From Takifugu bimaculatus (taxonomy: Eukaryota > Chordata > Actinopteri > Tetraodontiformes > Tetraodontidae), in the NCBI GenBank assembly GCA_004026145.2, contig CP034989.1, positions 2,742,134-2,806,133 on the forward strand: a DNA stretch of 64,000 nucleotides, read 5' to 3'. The notes under the pieces are model-generated. The model was not told where the DNA came from and did no database searches. It was given only the letters and a program-made list of their open reading frames with translations. Shown piece after piece: positions 26,801-41,800 of the stretch (its first letter is position 1; each line of letters opens with the position of its first letter). Made by a program: the position numbers and the translations under genes.

Positions 26801-29800
26801 TTAGACGAGTGGTAATGACCTTGAGCTCTGACAACTAAAGTCAAATATCAAGGAGATATTTTTGTCCAAACCAGAACTACCTTAAAGAATTCAGGGAGGC
26901 TTCAGTCCCAATGGGAAATAAAAAACGTTTCCTCTCTACTTAAGTGCACTGAGCTCTGCAAACTGATGCTGTAAACCAAGCAGGACCTACAGAGAGCGCA
27001 CAAAGGTAAAAGGGACCAAAAATGACTTTGCTTGCAATTTAAACTGGAAGTGGGAAGAGGAGGCTGGATCCAGCATCAAGCGGGACACAGTGGCCACAAC
27101 CATAACAAGGAGCATTATTAACACAGTCCAAACAAACTGGACCCCCCGCGGAGGCCCGAGCCAATGCTGCACAGTAAGACGACGTGCAATATGGTGACTG
27201 TTGATCCACAGTTGCTCACAAAATCACTCTCAATCATGTGTGCGGTGTTTAGTCTCTGCGGGGTTTTGATGGGGAAAAAACTGTGTTTTTGAGTTTGTGA
27301 CATCTAAATACGTCAGCATTACATTTCTATGCATGAACTGAGAAATAAACCAGTCACCGTTATGAATGCTTATTTGTGTTTCTCCTCTACGTGTTCTGTA
27401 CTGTGGAGTAAAGGTGATGTGTTGATCTTAGAGTTAAACAATATTGACCAAAGGCCAACATGACTGATGAATGGTCAGAAGCTGCAGTCAATGTTACTTA
27501 AATTTTCACCTCTACCACCCGCATGGGCTCTTGTACAGGGTCACACTGTGCCTTGATTACTCCCAAACAAAAATCAAAGTGGATTTTCTGCCCTTATCTC
27601 TCTTATTTGACAGTGATATTTCTATTTTAATCACACTTTGCACCCTTCACAGAAAGGACAACTCCTTCGCAGGGTGAGAGCCACCTTTTAGGTACATTAA
27701 ACACTGCATCCTTCTGAAAAAAACGGTTATTATTTGAGAGCAGCACGAAGGTGCCATTTTTAACACACTTCAACAGGGCATTTGACCCCTGTTCCCCGTC
27801 TGCCAGGCATGTCTCACTGGGACCAGCATGGAACTGCCAAATGATGTGGTCTGAGAATGGCAGGCGACCCTTTTCCTCCTCTGTAGGATGCTGGTCTGAC
27901 AAGGAAATTTGGGGTAGTGTTGTTTTCAAGAACAGGACACACACAGGGATGAAGGAGTCGCAACCTTTTTATCCTTTAGGTGGCAGAGTAAAGGGTGAAA
28001 ATAGAAAACAACGTACGAAAGAGCCATCGGTGAAGGACACCTTTAGGAACTCGAGCAAACTTGGGAGAAGGTGGAAAAATAATGAATGACTCAGAAAAAC
28101 TATTTTGGCCGTTTGTCTGTCCCAGATTATTTGAGTTGGCAAATGCAACGCAAGCGATGTAAAAATGTGCAACGCGGCAATTGTTTTCACACAATCCCCT
28201 CTTATATTTACTTTTATTTCGATTACTGTATTCTCGGAAGCAGCATTTGCCAGCTCCATTTTGCATTTATGGAGACAAATCTGTCAGTGTTTGCTTCGTC
28301 AACAAATACAAGAATAAGTGCTGCTGGCGATTATATACACAGACAGCAGCTAGCATAAAGATCTACACTACATTACAGTCAATAATCCTCATGGTAACTG
28401 TAGCCTGTATTTGCAATAACCAGGATGTCATGAGGAATACAGCTGTAAGTACAATATTACCATAAGATAAATGGAATACCATCACTTCAGTTCTTTGCTA
28501 CTCATGGTTTATGTATGCCGCTACACCCTGATTACAGATGTTGAAAGATACTTAATATACTTCCATTCATCACTTTAAATGTTAACGCAGCCTTTGCTGT
28601 AGGGTTCCAGGTGTAAACTCACCCTTTCTTCCAGTCGGGCCACCTGTTCTCTGTAGAAAGCGTCCTGTTTCTGCAAGTCAGCCTCCCTGGCACTGAGCTG
28701 CTTGGCCTGCACAATAACACACAAACACACACAAAAAGAGGAAAGATGATGACCTATGTGCTCAACAGAACAATCCCGTTTTATTTGGGTGCGAGCTATA
28801 CGCAGACGGGTGTTTGTTATATGCACAGATTTCCAATTGTTATCAATATGGCTGCTATCGTCTTGTAAATCATTCCAGCATAGAATGTGCGGTGTGCCCA
28901 CGTGCAACATCCTCGTAGCAGGAGACACACTGCAAAAGGATGCAAATTGACTAAAACATGGCGGGAATGCTTCCCTGCTTCCCTGTCCAAAGCAGAGGAC
29001 AAAAATGACTCGAACAAAATCAGAAAAGGGTGACAAATTGAACCGTTTATTCTGGCAAATTGGGGCATTTCCACACTGACCTCTGTTGTCTTCTCTTTTT
29101 TAGCTGCAGAAAAACCCATTTCTTGACACTGCAGCCTTAACCTGCTGGCATATAAAACACCCTGCCTTGGAAAGGGTTCTTGAGAATATTTCTAAGTCTA
29201 CTCTTTAAAAAAGAGAGAAATTCAAATTCTGTATTCCTCTCCCTTGAAGTATTCTTCCTGACGGCTAACTGCTTGTGTAACAGATTCCTCCGCATAATGA
29301 TGCCTATTTTTGATTTAATGGAGATCAGTTGATGTTTATGTGTGGGTCAGGGAAAGGCGAGCATTAAAGAAGGCATTCTCCTAGAGAATTCTCATATCTC
29401 TCCTCTGTTTTTGCAAATGCACCCTCCATTTGTTTCCCGATTGGACTTTTTTTTTTTTTGTCTTTCAGTGTCCACTCTTCAGCCGGGTCGCCAGCAGGAT
29501 AACGCCAGCTCCCAGACCAAAGGAGCGCCACGCTGTGTATATTTCCCCAGCCTATCTTCACTGTCCTTGTCTCTGCTCTGACCTTGACTAAACGTACGGC
29601 TGCTTCTTTTGGTGAAATAGGGAGCAGATAAGAACAGAATGTATGAAGGGGGCACTTTCATGCTGGAATCAAGGCCCAACAACTCAAACCTGAATGAAAA
29701 TCAAAATAAATCAGACACGTCTTACTCTATGCGGACAATACTGATAAGAATAGATTTACGGACTGAAAAATCACAAGTGACAGTATTTTTGTGCACCAAC

Positions 29801-32800
29801 ACTGCACTGTTGAAGCACAGCAACAAACAAATGCAACAAATTGCAGATTTACATTCATGGAAAGCTACAGGACAAACACAAAAAGAATAGGACACAGGGT
29901 TTAGCATGACTGCACCCTTCTTTAGTGTGTCTTAAAGCAACACAGTCAAAAGCTGTACAGAGGGATCAGGAAAAGGTGTGCACACCATTTTCAAAGGATT
30001 CAGAACCTCAACATCAAGGAGAGTAAAAACCTTCAGACTTACCTTTAGTGTTATCTCCTGAATAAAGCAAGCATTAAAGTAAAATGAAAAGGAAAAATAA
30101 AGCAGTTGAAAGTAACATAAAGAAGTCACAATATTGGTGTTTGGGTTGACTAACTGGGGACACATTCGTATTTCTTGGCTTGAAAATCAAATCCAACTGG
30201 CTTATAAGTTTCTCATTAAAAAAGTTTGCTTCCTGATAACCTCAACCCCTCGCACAATTTGTGTCATCTCACCACGTGATAGTGTGACCACGTTGAGGTG
30301 TGATGGTTACCCATAGGGTGACGCCTAAACTTCACCATCATTCACTTCATTGAAATACAAACGCAGCTATTTAAACTGAACTTAAACAGAGAGAGCCCAC
30401 TGTATTTGATTGCCCAATGGGAAGCGGTCAGTTTTCAAGTCTTCTCTCTCGGCACTGCAGGAAGTTGAAGGAGACTGAAGAGGAAGATACAGTGTACATT
30501 AAAAAGTCCAATCTCTGCTACACTGATAACCATCTGTGTTCAGCTCCTGAATGCACTGCAGGCAGAGCTGCACGCTCTATGCATTGTGATGAGGAGTGGT
30601 GGCGAGCGCCACCGTGGGATTGTCCACACATCAGAGGAGGAGGGAAAGTTTCAAAGTCAAACAAATAATTCACGCCTGCCCACTGTGCACAAGACACAGG
30701 CAACACCTAAGTACCCATATTCCTGCTGAGTTTCCTCCTATTGACTCAGCTCAATGTCAAAATGGACAAAGAGAAGTCACTTTAGGATGGGGAAAAACAG
30801 GTAAGTATGATAAAATTGAGTGCAGATTGTTATCCGGGCAAAGTTGCCACTGTCCAAAACACAACATGAACTATTTCCAGTCACGTGCTTCATGGTAGAT
30901 AAAAGGTGGCAGCAGGTGAGGGAATCACACTGCAATCTAAAGACAGACATGCTGAATTACACTCCAAGTATCCCTCAAGTGCACTACAACAAGCACTATT
31001 GTGACCTTTAAATGTGATAATTCCAAGAATGCCATCAGTGCTTCTATGGTCGTTTGGCTAACTCCTTCAGTGTCCAGAGGTGCCAAAAAAAGTTTGTTTA
31101 AAGAAAGATGGGAGGGATGACAGGGTGGTAGAGGACATACAGAGGGGAGCGCCACACAAGAATGTTCAAACAAATGTTGATAGGTGGCCCCTGAAGATTT
31201 CAGCTTTGCAGAAGAAGAAGAAGAGAAAAATATGTGCAGACGCGAAGACGCAAACAGCTCAGACGCTAATCTGAAACGCACACATCAGCACATATACAAA
31301 CACACCACAACGGAGCAGCTGTACCAACAGAGTGGGTGGAGAAATAAATGCGCGCCGAAGGCGAGACTAAAGGGGTCATTAAGAGAGGAGAGGTTGTGAC
31401 AGAAATGTACACCCAGGGATTTTCTTATTCCGCTCGCTTTTGTGGTCATCTACGCAAACGTCCGTGTGGTGCATTCAGCCATGCATATGTTCAATTTCCA
31501 TGCAAGCAGGTTGGCCCTCCTCTAAGGTCTCTCTCACACACACACTGAGTCTGAATTACTTCCGACCGATTAACCCCATTCATCTTATGTTAGAGATAAT
31601 CTAATCATACTAAAAGGCCAAACAATGGGACAGACTTCACCGTTGACCATGCACCTTTTGTTCCACCAAAGAAGAGGCGGATGTGGGGAGGAGAGCCGGT
31701 GTGAGGATGGTGAGGGTGTAAGTGGCGGGTGTGGGCAGAAAGGCCCAAACAGGGTGGGAAAAGCCAGTGACGAAGAGGTGTTAAGAAGGAAGAGGATTTC
31801 TATGACGGTCAGCGAAAAAGATGTGAGGGTGTCAGCGCTCTTCACCTTCACACTGAACTTTTTGTTGATTTTTCTTTTTTACCCAGCTTTAAAAAGTGCA
31901 AGTCCAGTGGATGATGTGGTTTATTCTGGCTAATACAGAGACACTAATTTAGTCCTAGTGGATGTAATTTCCCTGTGCACTAAGCCTTGGCAAGCAAAAA
32001 GTAAAAAAAAAAAAAAAAACCCAGAAAAACACTATTCCAAAAGTCCACATGCAAATATTGGATGTCCAGGAAACTATAACGGTAGTGTCACGAGCAAACT
32101 TCTACATCCCCCCCCGCCATCCATGCATCTCCCACCGGTCCCTTATTATGTACAGTAGCACAATGGCTGAGTGTGACGGGCAGCAGAGAGTGAGACCACG
32201 GTGGTCAGATTAAACGGATCGTTTAGGCGGGGTGAATGCTTCTGTGAATATCAATTAGCCCGCAGCTGAATAATTAAGGACAGCCATGTTTTTTAATTAG
32301 TTGACTGCCGCAGTTTGAGCTGGGACTCAGGGTGGAGGGGAACAGGAAAGGAGGATGGGAGAGGGATGAAGGCGGGTGGATTTTGCTGCGTCAGCCCCCG
32401 CCTCAACCTCTTGTTCTCTCACCGTTTTGCTCACGTACGCTCACACCTTTTCTTTAAAGTGATCTCGCCTCACTTTTTTTTCTCCTTCCGAGGCGCCGAA
32501 ATAAAAATAACTACTGCCTGCAGGCTTCAGCTGCCTTAAGGCAAATGCATGTGGAGGCATGCATTATGCTAATACTGTGGATACATACTAAACCCTCTGT
32601 TTCAAACAGATTTATCAACAAATTGGAAAGAAATCCTCGTACTTGATGGATGCAGATAAGTAGACATTCACAGGTACCTGCAACACAGTTTCAGCACATT
32701 ACATTAGAAATCGTCCCGGAAGAAATATTCCTTCAAGTTTCAACTGTTGTTTCTGATGTGTGTTATGGCAGCATTTCATCTTACAAATTCCCACTATAAT

Positions 32801-35800
32801 TGGGGGTACAACTTCTCATTGCCCAAAAGTTTAAAAAGAAATCATTACAGCTACAAGCAAATCGGTTTTCCATTTTTCATTTCCCACCCCATTGATAGAG
32901 AGCTCAGAAGTAACAACGGGGTGACCCCCCGTTACACTATTTCCCAACTCTGTGCTTATAAATCATATGAGATGAAATTTCTGCCATGATCAATAGAGCG
33001 CAAATCAAATCTCATCACATTAACCAGCAGCACCTCATCCATAACCTTGGTGTCTTTCGTCTTCCCTTGCTACCGTCAGCTCATCCTTGATTCACCCCTG
33101 TCACATATAGCATCATAATCAATGCTCCCTCACACCATCCCACAGAGGGCTGAAGCAGGGTGGGTCAGCGCTGCTCACCGGGGCCCATCTATCACTGTGG
33201 TGCCCGACAGAGACTTGTGACAAAGTAACACCACAGCCAACGGCCTCGGGGTCAAAGGGCAGGACGATGTGATCGTTCGCTGGTGTTAATTGCCACAGAA
33301 GAGGTGTAGGTGGCATGTGGGAGGTTAGAGATGGATGGAGATAATGCAGAAGTTCATGGGCAAGATGAAAAGGAGGGAGAGACGTGGGCTCGCGTGGAGA
33401 CGGAATATGGATGAGTCAACAGCTGGAGAGAGAACTGTTTTATCAACTGGGCGAACTGTCAGATGATGCCGGGAGATTTTATTTTATTTTATTTTTTTAA
33501 TTGGTCTGGTGAAAGCGCACAGGCAAAGGAGTTAAATGCTTCTAAAAGTACTGCAACTCCACCATTAAATCCAAATATCAAGGCTGTTAAAACTTATATT
33601 TCTTAGCAGACATGGGAGAATGACCCATTATCCTTAACCCCCCCCCAAGGCAAACATACAGTGAATATAAAAATACACTAAAAATCATTCCGTTTAGTTG
33701 GTTAAGCAACATCTGTTTGCTTAATAGTGGTCTTTAAATAATTCAGATTTTTTTTTGTCCTTTGATTAGAATTTATGACTGTAATCACAACAAAATACAA
33801 ATTATGCAGATTTGATGTTGCCAAAACCATCGACCTCCCCGTCATGTTTTGCCAAACCACACATTACAGGCTTTTGTTAACAACAATGAAAACAGCCACA
33901 CACAGAGACAATGGGAAATGTGACCGTGTTGTTTGAATTAAACCAAGAAAAAAAGAAAAGTTTGATTGAAGCCATGCCTATTAGCATGCACAATGTGTTC
34001 AGTGTGTGTGGGCACAGTTAAGTCAACGACTATCGTTCACTGAAAACTGAAAGAAGCAGTTATCAGATATTTCATTTCAGCTTGAAAACTTTTATGATGG
34101 AACCTTTGTTTCACCAAAGACGTGCCATCCTTGCACAAAAGACAACTGGCCATGGGCAGCAGACTGAATCACCCTCTCCCTGGGGAATTCTTACCCCAGT
34201 GAGGAATGATGCTCTGACCTGACAGGTCGATGTGTGTGGGCGACTCAATCTTTGTGCACAAATATAGCTATTTAAGGTCACATTAGAATAGAGTGTCTGT
34301 ATCTTAGTGAATAACAGGAGTCAGAGGGGGTCTTGACCTGAGCCAGCAGCTGGCCTTAATGTTGGTGAGAGAGCTGTCAAGCAACTGTCAAAAACAAATC
34401 ATTTGCCTTCATTTTCCCAAGAATACAAATTAATGGAGATGAACCTGATCAAAGACCATCTTTCTTTAACCCAAGACTGAAATAAATAGCTCATAAAGCT
34501 TGCAGTCGTAGTACAAACATGAAAAGTCACTTTTCCTTCCACAATCAGACACTTGAGGCCTCTCAGCCTTTGTCGGAACCACCAGCTTCACCATCCACTG
34601 CCAGCTCCTTCTCTGAGGGACAGCAACATCTGCTGGCTCACAGATTGATTAATTGGCTGATCAGGCGCCCGCGGTGTAAACTGATTGATTGATTGTCTTG
34701 AGGTTGGAGTTGCCTTTATCTAGAGCCCCGGGGAGCGAAGCTCTGGAGGTCCCCACTCATCTGTCATGTCCAACACACAGGGGAAGATGAAGGAGAGATG
34801 AAGAGCTGTGGGTTCATTACCAAGACGGGGGGGGGGGGCGGGCATGTTTGGAGGAAGTCGCAGCCAAGATGGGAGCATGCCGAGCAAACAATGGGAACAT
34901 GGGGACAAAAGGGATCCGCATGAAAGGAACAGAAAAGGTAGTCTGTTATTGGCACGAGGGAAACGATGGATGGATGAAAGACGCACATAAAGGCAAAAAG
35001 ACAACGTGTTTGGTCTGGACAGAGCTGTGGTGATTTATCCACACAGATGTCAAGCTAGGAAAAAGGGAACTAAAGCATCATGATCTTTATATTACACCAA
35101 AAATATATTTTTGCTTTTTTCAGGAAAACACCTTTGAGGTTAGAGAAACTTACAAAGTAGTTGTTACTAGCTTCATCGTTAAACGAGTTCTGAAGTGCTA
35201 ATTCTTTGAGTTACATTTAATTAACTGTACTCATGTGGTGTGATTAAAGGCGATACTCCAAAAGCCCCTCAAGGCTTTCTTTCCTTACCCCATTTTTTGT
35301 TTCTTTTAAGTGATGGGTTATGGGATTACAAATCAAAGCCTTAAAAAAGATTAATAAATGAAGTAGACAGCAGCCAAAAACGCAAGTTGCTGCTCAAGTC
35401 CCCTCAGACAACAGATACTTTAACAGAATAAAATGAACATGTGAGAGAATCAGACCAGAGAAAGGTAGAGGAACATTCTTGTGGCCCTCACATGTCTCCA
35501 TCACGCATGTTCCTGTTGCATGTGTGTGATATTGGCTGCTGGTATACTGTCCACTCCTCAGCCCCCGTGTGTACAGGCATTTCACCCAGCAGCAGGTGGT
35601 CTTTCCAAGCCTGATGAAAACGAGAGGGGGTCCTCGGTTCACCTTTATCACCTGTCAGCAGGCTCAGGGTCACCTCTAACCCACTCACACTTTACCTCAC
35701 TGTTCTGGTTTGTCTTTTATTTTTGCTGTACTTCCTGTATATGTCAGCAGTCAAAATGGCTTTTGAAAATATTGGAGGTCTTCAGTGCTTAAATTTAGCA

Positions 35801-38800
35801 TCAGATTTAGGTCAAACAGCCTAACGAGGAAATATATGTAATATAATAGATAATTCACTGCCAGAAAGTAAATCATAAGCCCAGTCGAGAAAATATAGCA
35901 ATATTGTACTTGTCAGCAACCCAAAAATGGTTGAAACAAATTAGAAGTGATACATAAGCTGGCCATTGTAGCCGAGATAGCTAATTGAGTGTAGCATTCT
36001 GTTGTCAAGAAGAAGCACCCCTGAAACCTGTATCCATCAATCAACGGCAGCGCTGGTGTGTTCTGACTACGCACGGTGCCAATGAGCTGACAGGGTAAGG
36101 GTCTGGTGCAGAGTGCCAGCCACAGGCCTTTCCAATTACACACTGACCTACCTCCCAAACCCGATGCTGGAGACATGTATGAGCACCACACCCAGGACAA
36201 GGGTGAGGGACTACTGCCAACATGTAAATGATGAGTAAGTATGCATCACCCACAGAACAAGAGGAAGAGCAAAATGAATAAAACAATGAATAAAGATACT
36301 TACAATAAATCAGTAACAGGCAATTAAACAACCAATTGTCCAGACAAAATATGAGCTCATTTATGTTACAGCAAACAAACGTTATAACGGTATCCATCAG
36401 GGAAATAGGGAAAAAAGACCATGTAACACAAAATCTCTTGAATACTTCACATTTGGTAATATATACGGAGGTAATATATACACAAAGAATATGGATAAAT
36501 TCTGTCTGGCTTCTTTTTTCGTCATTTCATTTTGAGAGAACTAAGGACATTTTTCTGTGTCAACTATCTAACAGGAATGTAGTTGGACTGTCCTCTCTGT
36601 TTAAGGTCGATAGAATGTTGTATGGATAACCATGACATTTGCAAGATCCATTTGAAAACCTTCCCTATGCTCCTCTAATGTCGGGAACAACATTTCAGAG
36701 GGTTTGGGTGGTGGTTTTAAAGCCAGTTCAATTTTAGGTCAAACCAAAACGGTGATCTGCACAACATCACTCCGACTTCCTTCATCATACATCCGCAGAG
36801 CATGCTAATCAGAAAGGCTCTTTTAAATTCAGTTACACCAAGGCTCGGAGCTGTTATTGTTAAACAGCCCAGAGGACCAGCAAGAGTCAAAGATAGGATG
36901 CACTTTGTCCTTGGCGAGTTGAGTTAATCCAAAAATATATGGAAATTACAGTGTATGACTTCTTCTCTTTATCTCATTTCAAAAGTAAAAGACATGAGGA
37001 CCTTTCTCCCCTCAATCTTACTTTTACTCTGTGATGTGGAAAGAAAGAATAATAAACTATGGGGGGGTTTTAATAAATTTTTAAAATACCACCAATGTGC
37101 AACAATTTAAAACCCAGCAAGTGTCCTTCAATACCTAGGAAATTAAATTGTTGCTCTATTATCAGCCAGGTCCAGTCAGCTGTATCTAAAATGCAACAGC
37201 ATGCAACTGAATTACCAGGATTAGGAGGACATTTGCTGGGGACTGGAGTTCGTCAAAGAGCTGGGAGGCAAGAGGAGTGGCAAGGTAAAGGGTGGGTGTT
37301 CAGGGGTGGCTTCAATATTCTTATCTAATGTCATTTTTAAGCAAGTCATGGACCAAATGAAACAGTTTAAAGATAAAGTAGAGGCTGATTTTTCCCTCGT
37401 AGCTTTGAGAGGATGGAGGTGATGTGTGTCTGAGTGCAAACAAACACACCGTATTATCCCTTGCTGTGAAAGCAGAGGTGCTTCAAATGGAGAATCGCAG
37501 TAGCTGCTGGCATATGTGTGTCTGTGTGTGTGTGCGCATGTCTGTGTGTACAGTGCGCGTATGAGAAGGAGAAAGACAGAAACAGATGGTGCGACAAAGG
37601 CGTGATACACTACAAGGCTGATAGCTAAACAACGCTCTGGACGACACAGAATCAGCACATCGCATTCTGATTTTCACCCAGTCATATCACCATATCTGTA
37701 AATACTTCTTTGTCTTTTACTTGATGTGAGCGACTGCAGCACTGAGTGAGAAAGTAGTGCCTCTGCAGAGCAGGTCTGGATCCGTTTGAAAATGTCTTTT
37801 TGTCATTTGTGTACACATCGTGTGTGACTGAAATGAATTGATGCAAAAGCTGTCTGATAAGCCTGCTTATGATGCCAATTACTGGTAAAGGTGTGCTATT
37901 TCTGTCAAACAGTGAACTGATGTGACGTAATTAACCAAAAGCGATCACACCCAGGTGTGATGTCGAACGTGTTCTGAGATTCAGCTCACTCTCGACCCAC
38001 AGAAGCCAGCGCTGCTGATGCTACAAATACAGAGCCACGTTGCTCTGATTAATGAGGTGGGGCGTTGAACATGGCTTTTAATCAGCTTTACCCTTGGTTT
38101 GTTCCACATATGTCACTATTGTGGTGCTTAAAAAGCCAAACTGAATAAAAAATTCACAAGAAAAGAACATACAAATTAGCAATTTGCCTGCCTTCACCGG
38201 TATGGAATAGCTCTGTATATGAAACAGGTTGTAATAGAAGACATTCATCTGAATCGTTTTTCCACCACAAGGTGTGTTGGACTAACAGTAGCATGGATTT
38301 AAACCTGTCGCCTTGTAGGCCGTTAAAAAATTTAAAGATGAGAAAGAATACAGGTGAAATTATCCACCAAATGTAAATGTACCGGTAGTTGACAGGATGC
38401 GAAAGAGATTGTCATCCAACATCCGTGCTCACCGTTAGCACCAGCCAATCACGGTCTTAATTCATTGATTTAATAATTAAGAAGAGTATCAACATTTTTA
38501 GATCATTTCACAACAGCAGTCAAAACAATTGCTGCCAGGTAGAGCTGATTTGTTCCGACTTCAACAAGATGAATGACTCTGGGTTTGATTGAAAAGTCTG
38601 CCTCTGGGTTGCAGCCTGTGTCTGTGTGCAAAACTGTGGTCGGTGATTGATTGGTCATTGGGCTACTCTGACTCCACAGGGGCAGAGTTATTAAAAATCC
38701 AAACTGGGGACAGTGGGACTCTGGTTTTGTGAAAACACAGTTACGTAAAGTGACAAATGCACATAGATTGCAAATATGCGGAGCGTAACTCATTCATGCC

Positions 38801-41800
38801 GCGTGTTAATATATCTGTCGCTAAACTGATGATCTGTCACTGGTCTTTGTTTCACTTTCAGCTGGTCTCAAAACGCAAAGAATAAAACAGGCTCAACTGA
38901 TGTTGCAGGAGAATTAGGCGCTAGCTGGCGTACTATCTAATTAAGGGTTTATTTGTGTGTAATGAGACTATTAAACAACTCCTAGACGAGGTTATCTTGA
39001 CCACTTACAGCAACAAATGACTTCTTTCACACAGATTTCCATTCAGAGTGAGGCCACAATGAAAGGATAGATTTGGTCACTTTATTATGTTGTCAAGAAT
39101 GTTGACAAACCAGCAGAGGCATAATTGCTTTGACCACTTTCATTACAGCATAAATTTGAGTGGTCCTTTGTTACTTTTAAGGCTTGCGTTTGCAGAACTG
39201 AAGCTTTTCTCTGGATTTTTGCTCAGGAAATTCAGGCATGACAACCACAAAGCCTGAAAGAAATATGATAAATCACTCTGGAAACAACTGGGGGTTAATA
39301 AACCCACAACACTTAAACAGTAATTACGCTTGAAGCTCTTCCATCCTCTAAAATATGATGCAATTTGACGCAGAGCATATCTGAGAGCTGCTTCTGCCCC
39401 TCCCTTCACTGCAGCTCCCCTGAGTGGCAGAACACATGTGAGTGCTGACATTAAACATGTTCTCTCCCCGACAACAGAACCCCAGGAACCCGAGAGCAAG
39501 GAAAATGACAGCACACACCCCTGCCCACACTTCTGTGAAGTTTCAATTACTGCTAGACTTGGTAGCCGTCTGCTGCCAGTCAGCCTGACGAGGACAGGAG
39601 TGACTCGCAGTGGAGAAGAATGAAGGGCACCAGGATGTCGGGACTTTTTGGGGGGGGATTAAATGGTATTCTAAATATAAAAAGGCAAGAAGGCCAAGTC
39701 AAACCAATGAGAATTCAACATTAAAAACAAAAAAAACAAATGACTGCAGGCAGAAAGGTGCTCAAATGTGTATGAAATTAAAGATTCCAACACAGCCACT
39801 TACTGAATCCAAACCAATGAAACCTAAATGGTGAGAATCCCTGCTCTGATCCCATGTCTCGAGGCAATTCTGCAGGCCGGGCATGACTGCAATTGGCGGC
39901 GCTTTGGTTGAGGATGTAATAGTCATTACAGGTGAGCGTGGCGAGGCATAACTGCTCATAGCAGTGCTTTCACTGAGGTCGAGGGAGGTACGGGGTCCCT
40001 GGGCTCAGCGTGACCTGTATCCTAATGGGAGGGCCAAATCAATAGGGACTGTGCAAACACATGAACTACATCCTCCAAATACATTTTCAATGGCAATGAA
40101 CATGAGGGCAAGACTAGTTCAAATTCAATGAAACAATGTCCTGGTGGAATGATGTCTACTGCAACAATGTCGACTCGGCATTTAACATGCTTCCACATAT
40201 AGAAGATATGGAACATTTGGCTTATTCTAAATCTAACCGGCCACACAAACACACGTTTGGCTTAACCAATTAATCTCAACCAGCTGTACATGGACAAAGA
40301 CACTATGTGCATTTGTGAAGGGGAAGAACAAATCACCTTTGAAAGCTCCATCAGTCCCCAGATTATGTGCTTAGTACAGCAAATCACATCCTCCCTCTGG
40401 AGCTCGTTCTCAATCAACTTATTGATCCTGCCTCGCCATCAACCAGTTTAAACCCCCAGTTACAGAGGTTGTGTGTTTTACCACAATGCAAATTTAATAT
40501 GGAGGTTAACTAAAACAGTGTGGGCCAGTGCACTTGTGATTACAATTGTAATTAAAAACCCAAAACTGAACATGACCAATAAGGGTAAGTGCTGAAGATA
40601 CGTGTACATGTATTCATGGTTTATGCTGTTTTTCTAGGTAAACAGGCATATGCACACGCACACATACACGCGCGCACAGTACACACACATGCACACAAAA
40701 GTTCAATCAAAAATGAGCTCACCCTGAATGGCTTACCATCCCTGCTTTTAAAGAACATGGAAGCGATGGGAGCCAGCGTGGGCAAAAGGCTGTCTTTAAA
40801 AATTGGAAAAGTCCATTCCGAGTTTAGAAAAAGAAGAAGAAAAAACAGTGCCTGTGGAAGCTTCTGGTGTGACAATTACACGAGTGGTGCAAAGAGCACT
40901 GATAACCCGCCGGATTCTATTAAAACTCCAGCACTCCAAAAGAATGCTCAGACAAAGGAAATTATCACAAAGGCACACATACACACACCATCTTTAAAGA
41001 GGAGAAAGCCCCTGACTGCGAATATTCTCTGAAATATTGTGCTTTAAGCATAGACGTAGGCACAAAGGCTGTATATGTGAATGTACTCTGTGTTCAGACT
41101 GATACAAACTCATTTGGTCCTGATGGAACTAGACCGGCCGTTGGACAGAATAATAAAAACTTGATGGATTTTTTTTTTTTTTAAAACCATGCATATTTCA
41201 GAAGTATGTAGCCATTGAGACACACAAGGACTATAATCTGTGACTGCAACCGACCTACAATACTGCTAAAATATTACAAAGCAGATGTTTGCTTTAGCCT
41301 TCTTCCTGCATCACCCTGTCTCATCTGTGCTTCGAAAAAAAAAATGAAATTATAGAAAAGCTCCAGCCATTACAGATGAACACATCATATCCTCCGACTC
41401 ATCTCTCTCTTACTCTCCACTGCTCACTCAATCTGACCATCGCAGCCCTCTTCGAATCGTCCTGTGGTGTGGGATCGAGGCCCCCCTCCCCTCCTCGCCA
41501 AAATGATTCATTTTTCTATTATTGCGATGAGCCTGTGAAACCAACTATGTAATCAATGATGGGTTTGTAACCAGCAGCGGCACTTTGGGGCAAATGTGTT
41601 TATTTTAGAAAACAATGCAGTGTCTTGAGTGATTATGTGAAGTAAAAAAACAGGTTTTGAGATTTAATGGGAAATGAGAGAGCAAAAGTAGTCATTTATG
41701 ACAAAATAATCAAACTGCTGTATGCAAATACAGCAATAAACCTTTTTTTAATCTACAATCAGAGTTTGAATGTTGTGCTCGGAGCTACATTTTGCAGAGC

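Noticed and set aside
34720..35042. Cys/Phe/Leu-rich minus-strand open frames resembling membrane proteins
   Set aside because: No recognisable family motif, no splice context, and overlap with homopolymer runs; probably chance.
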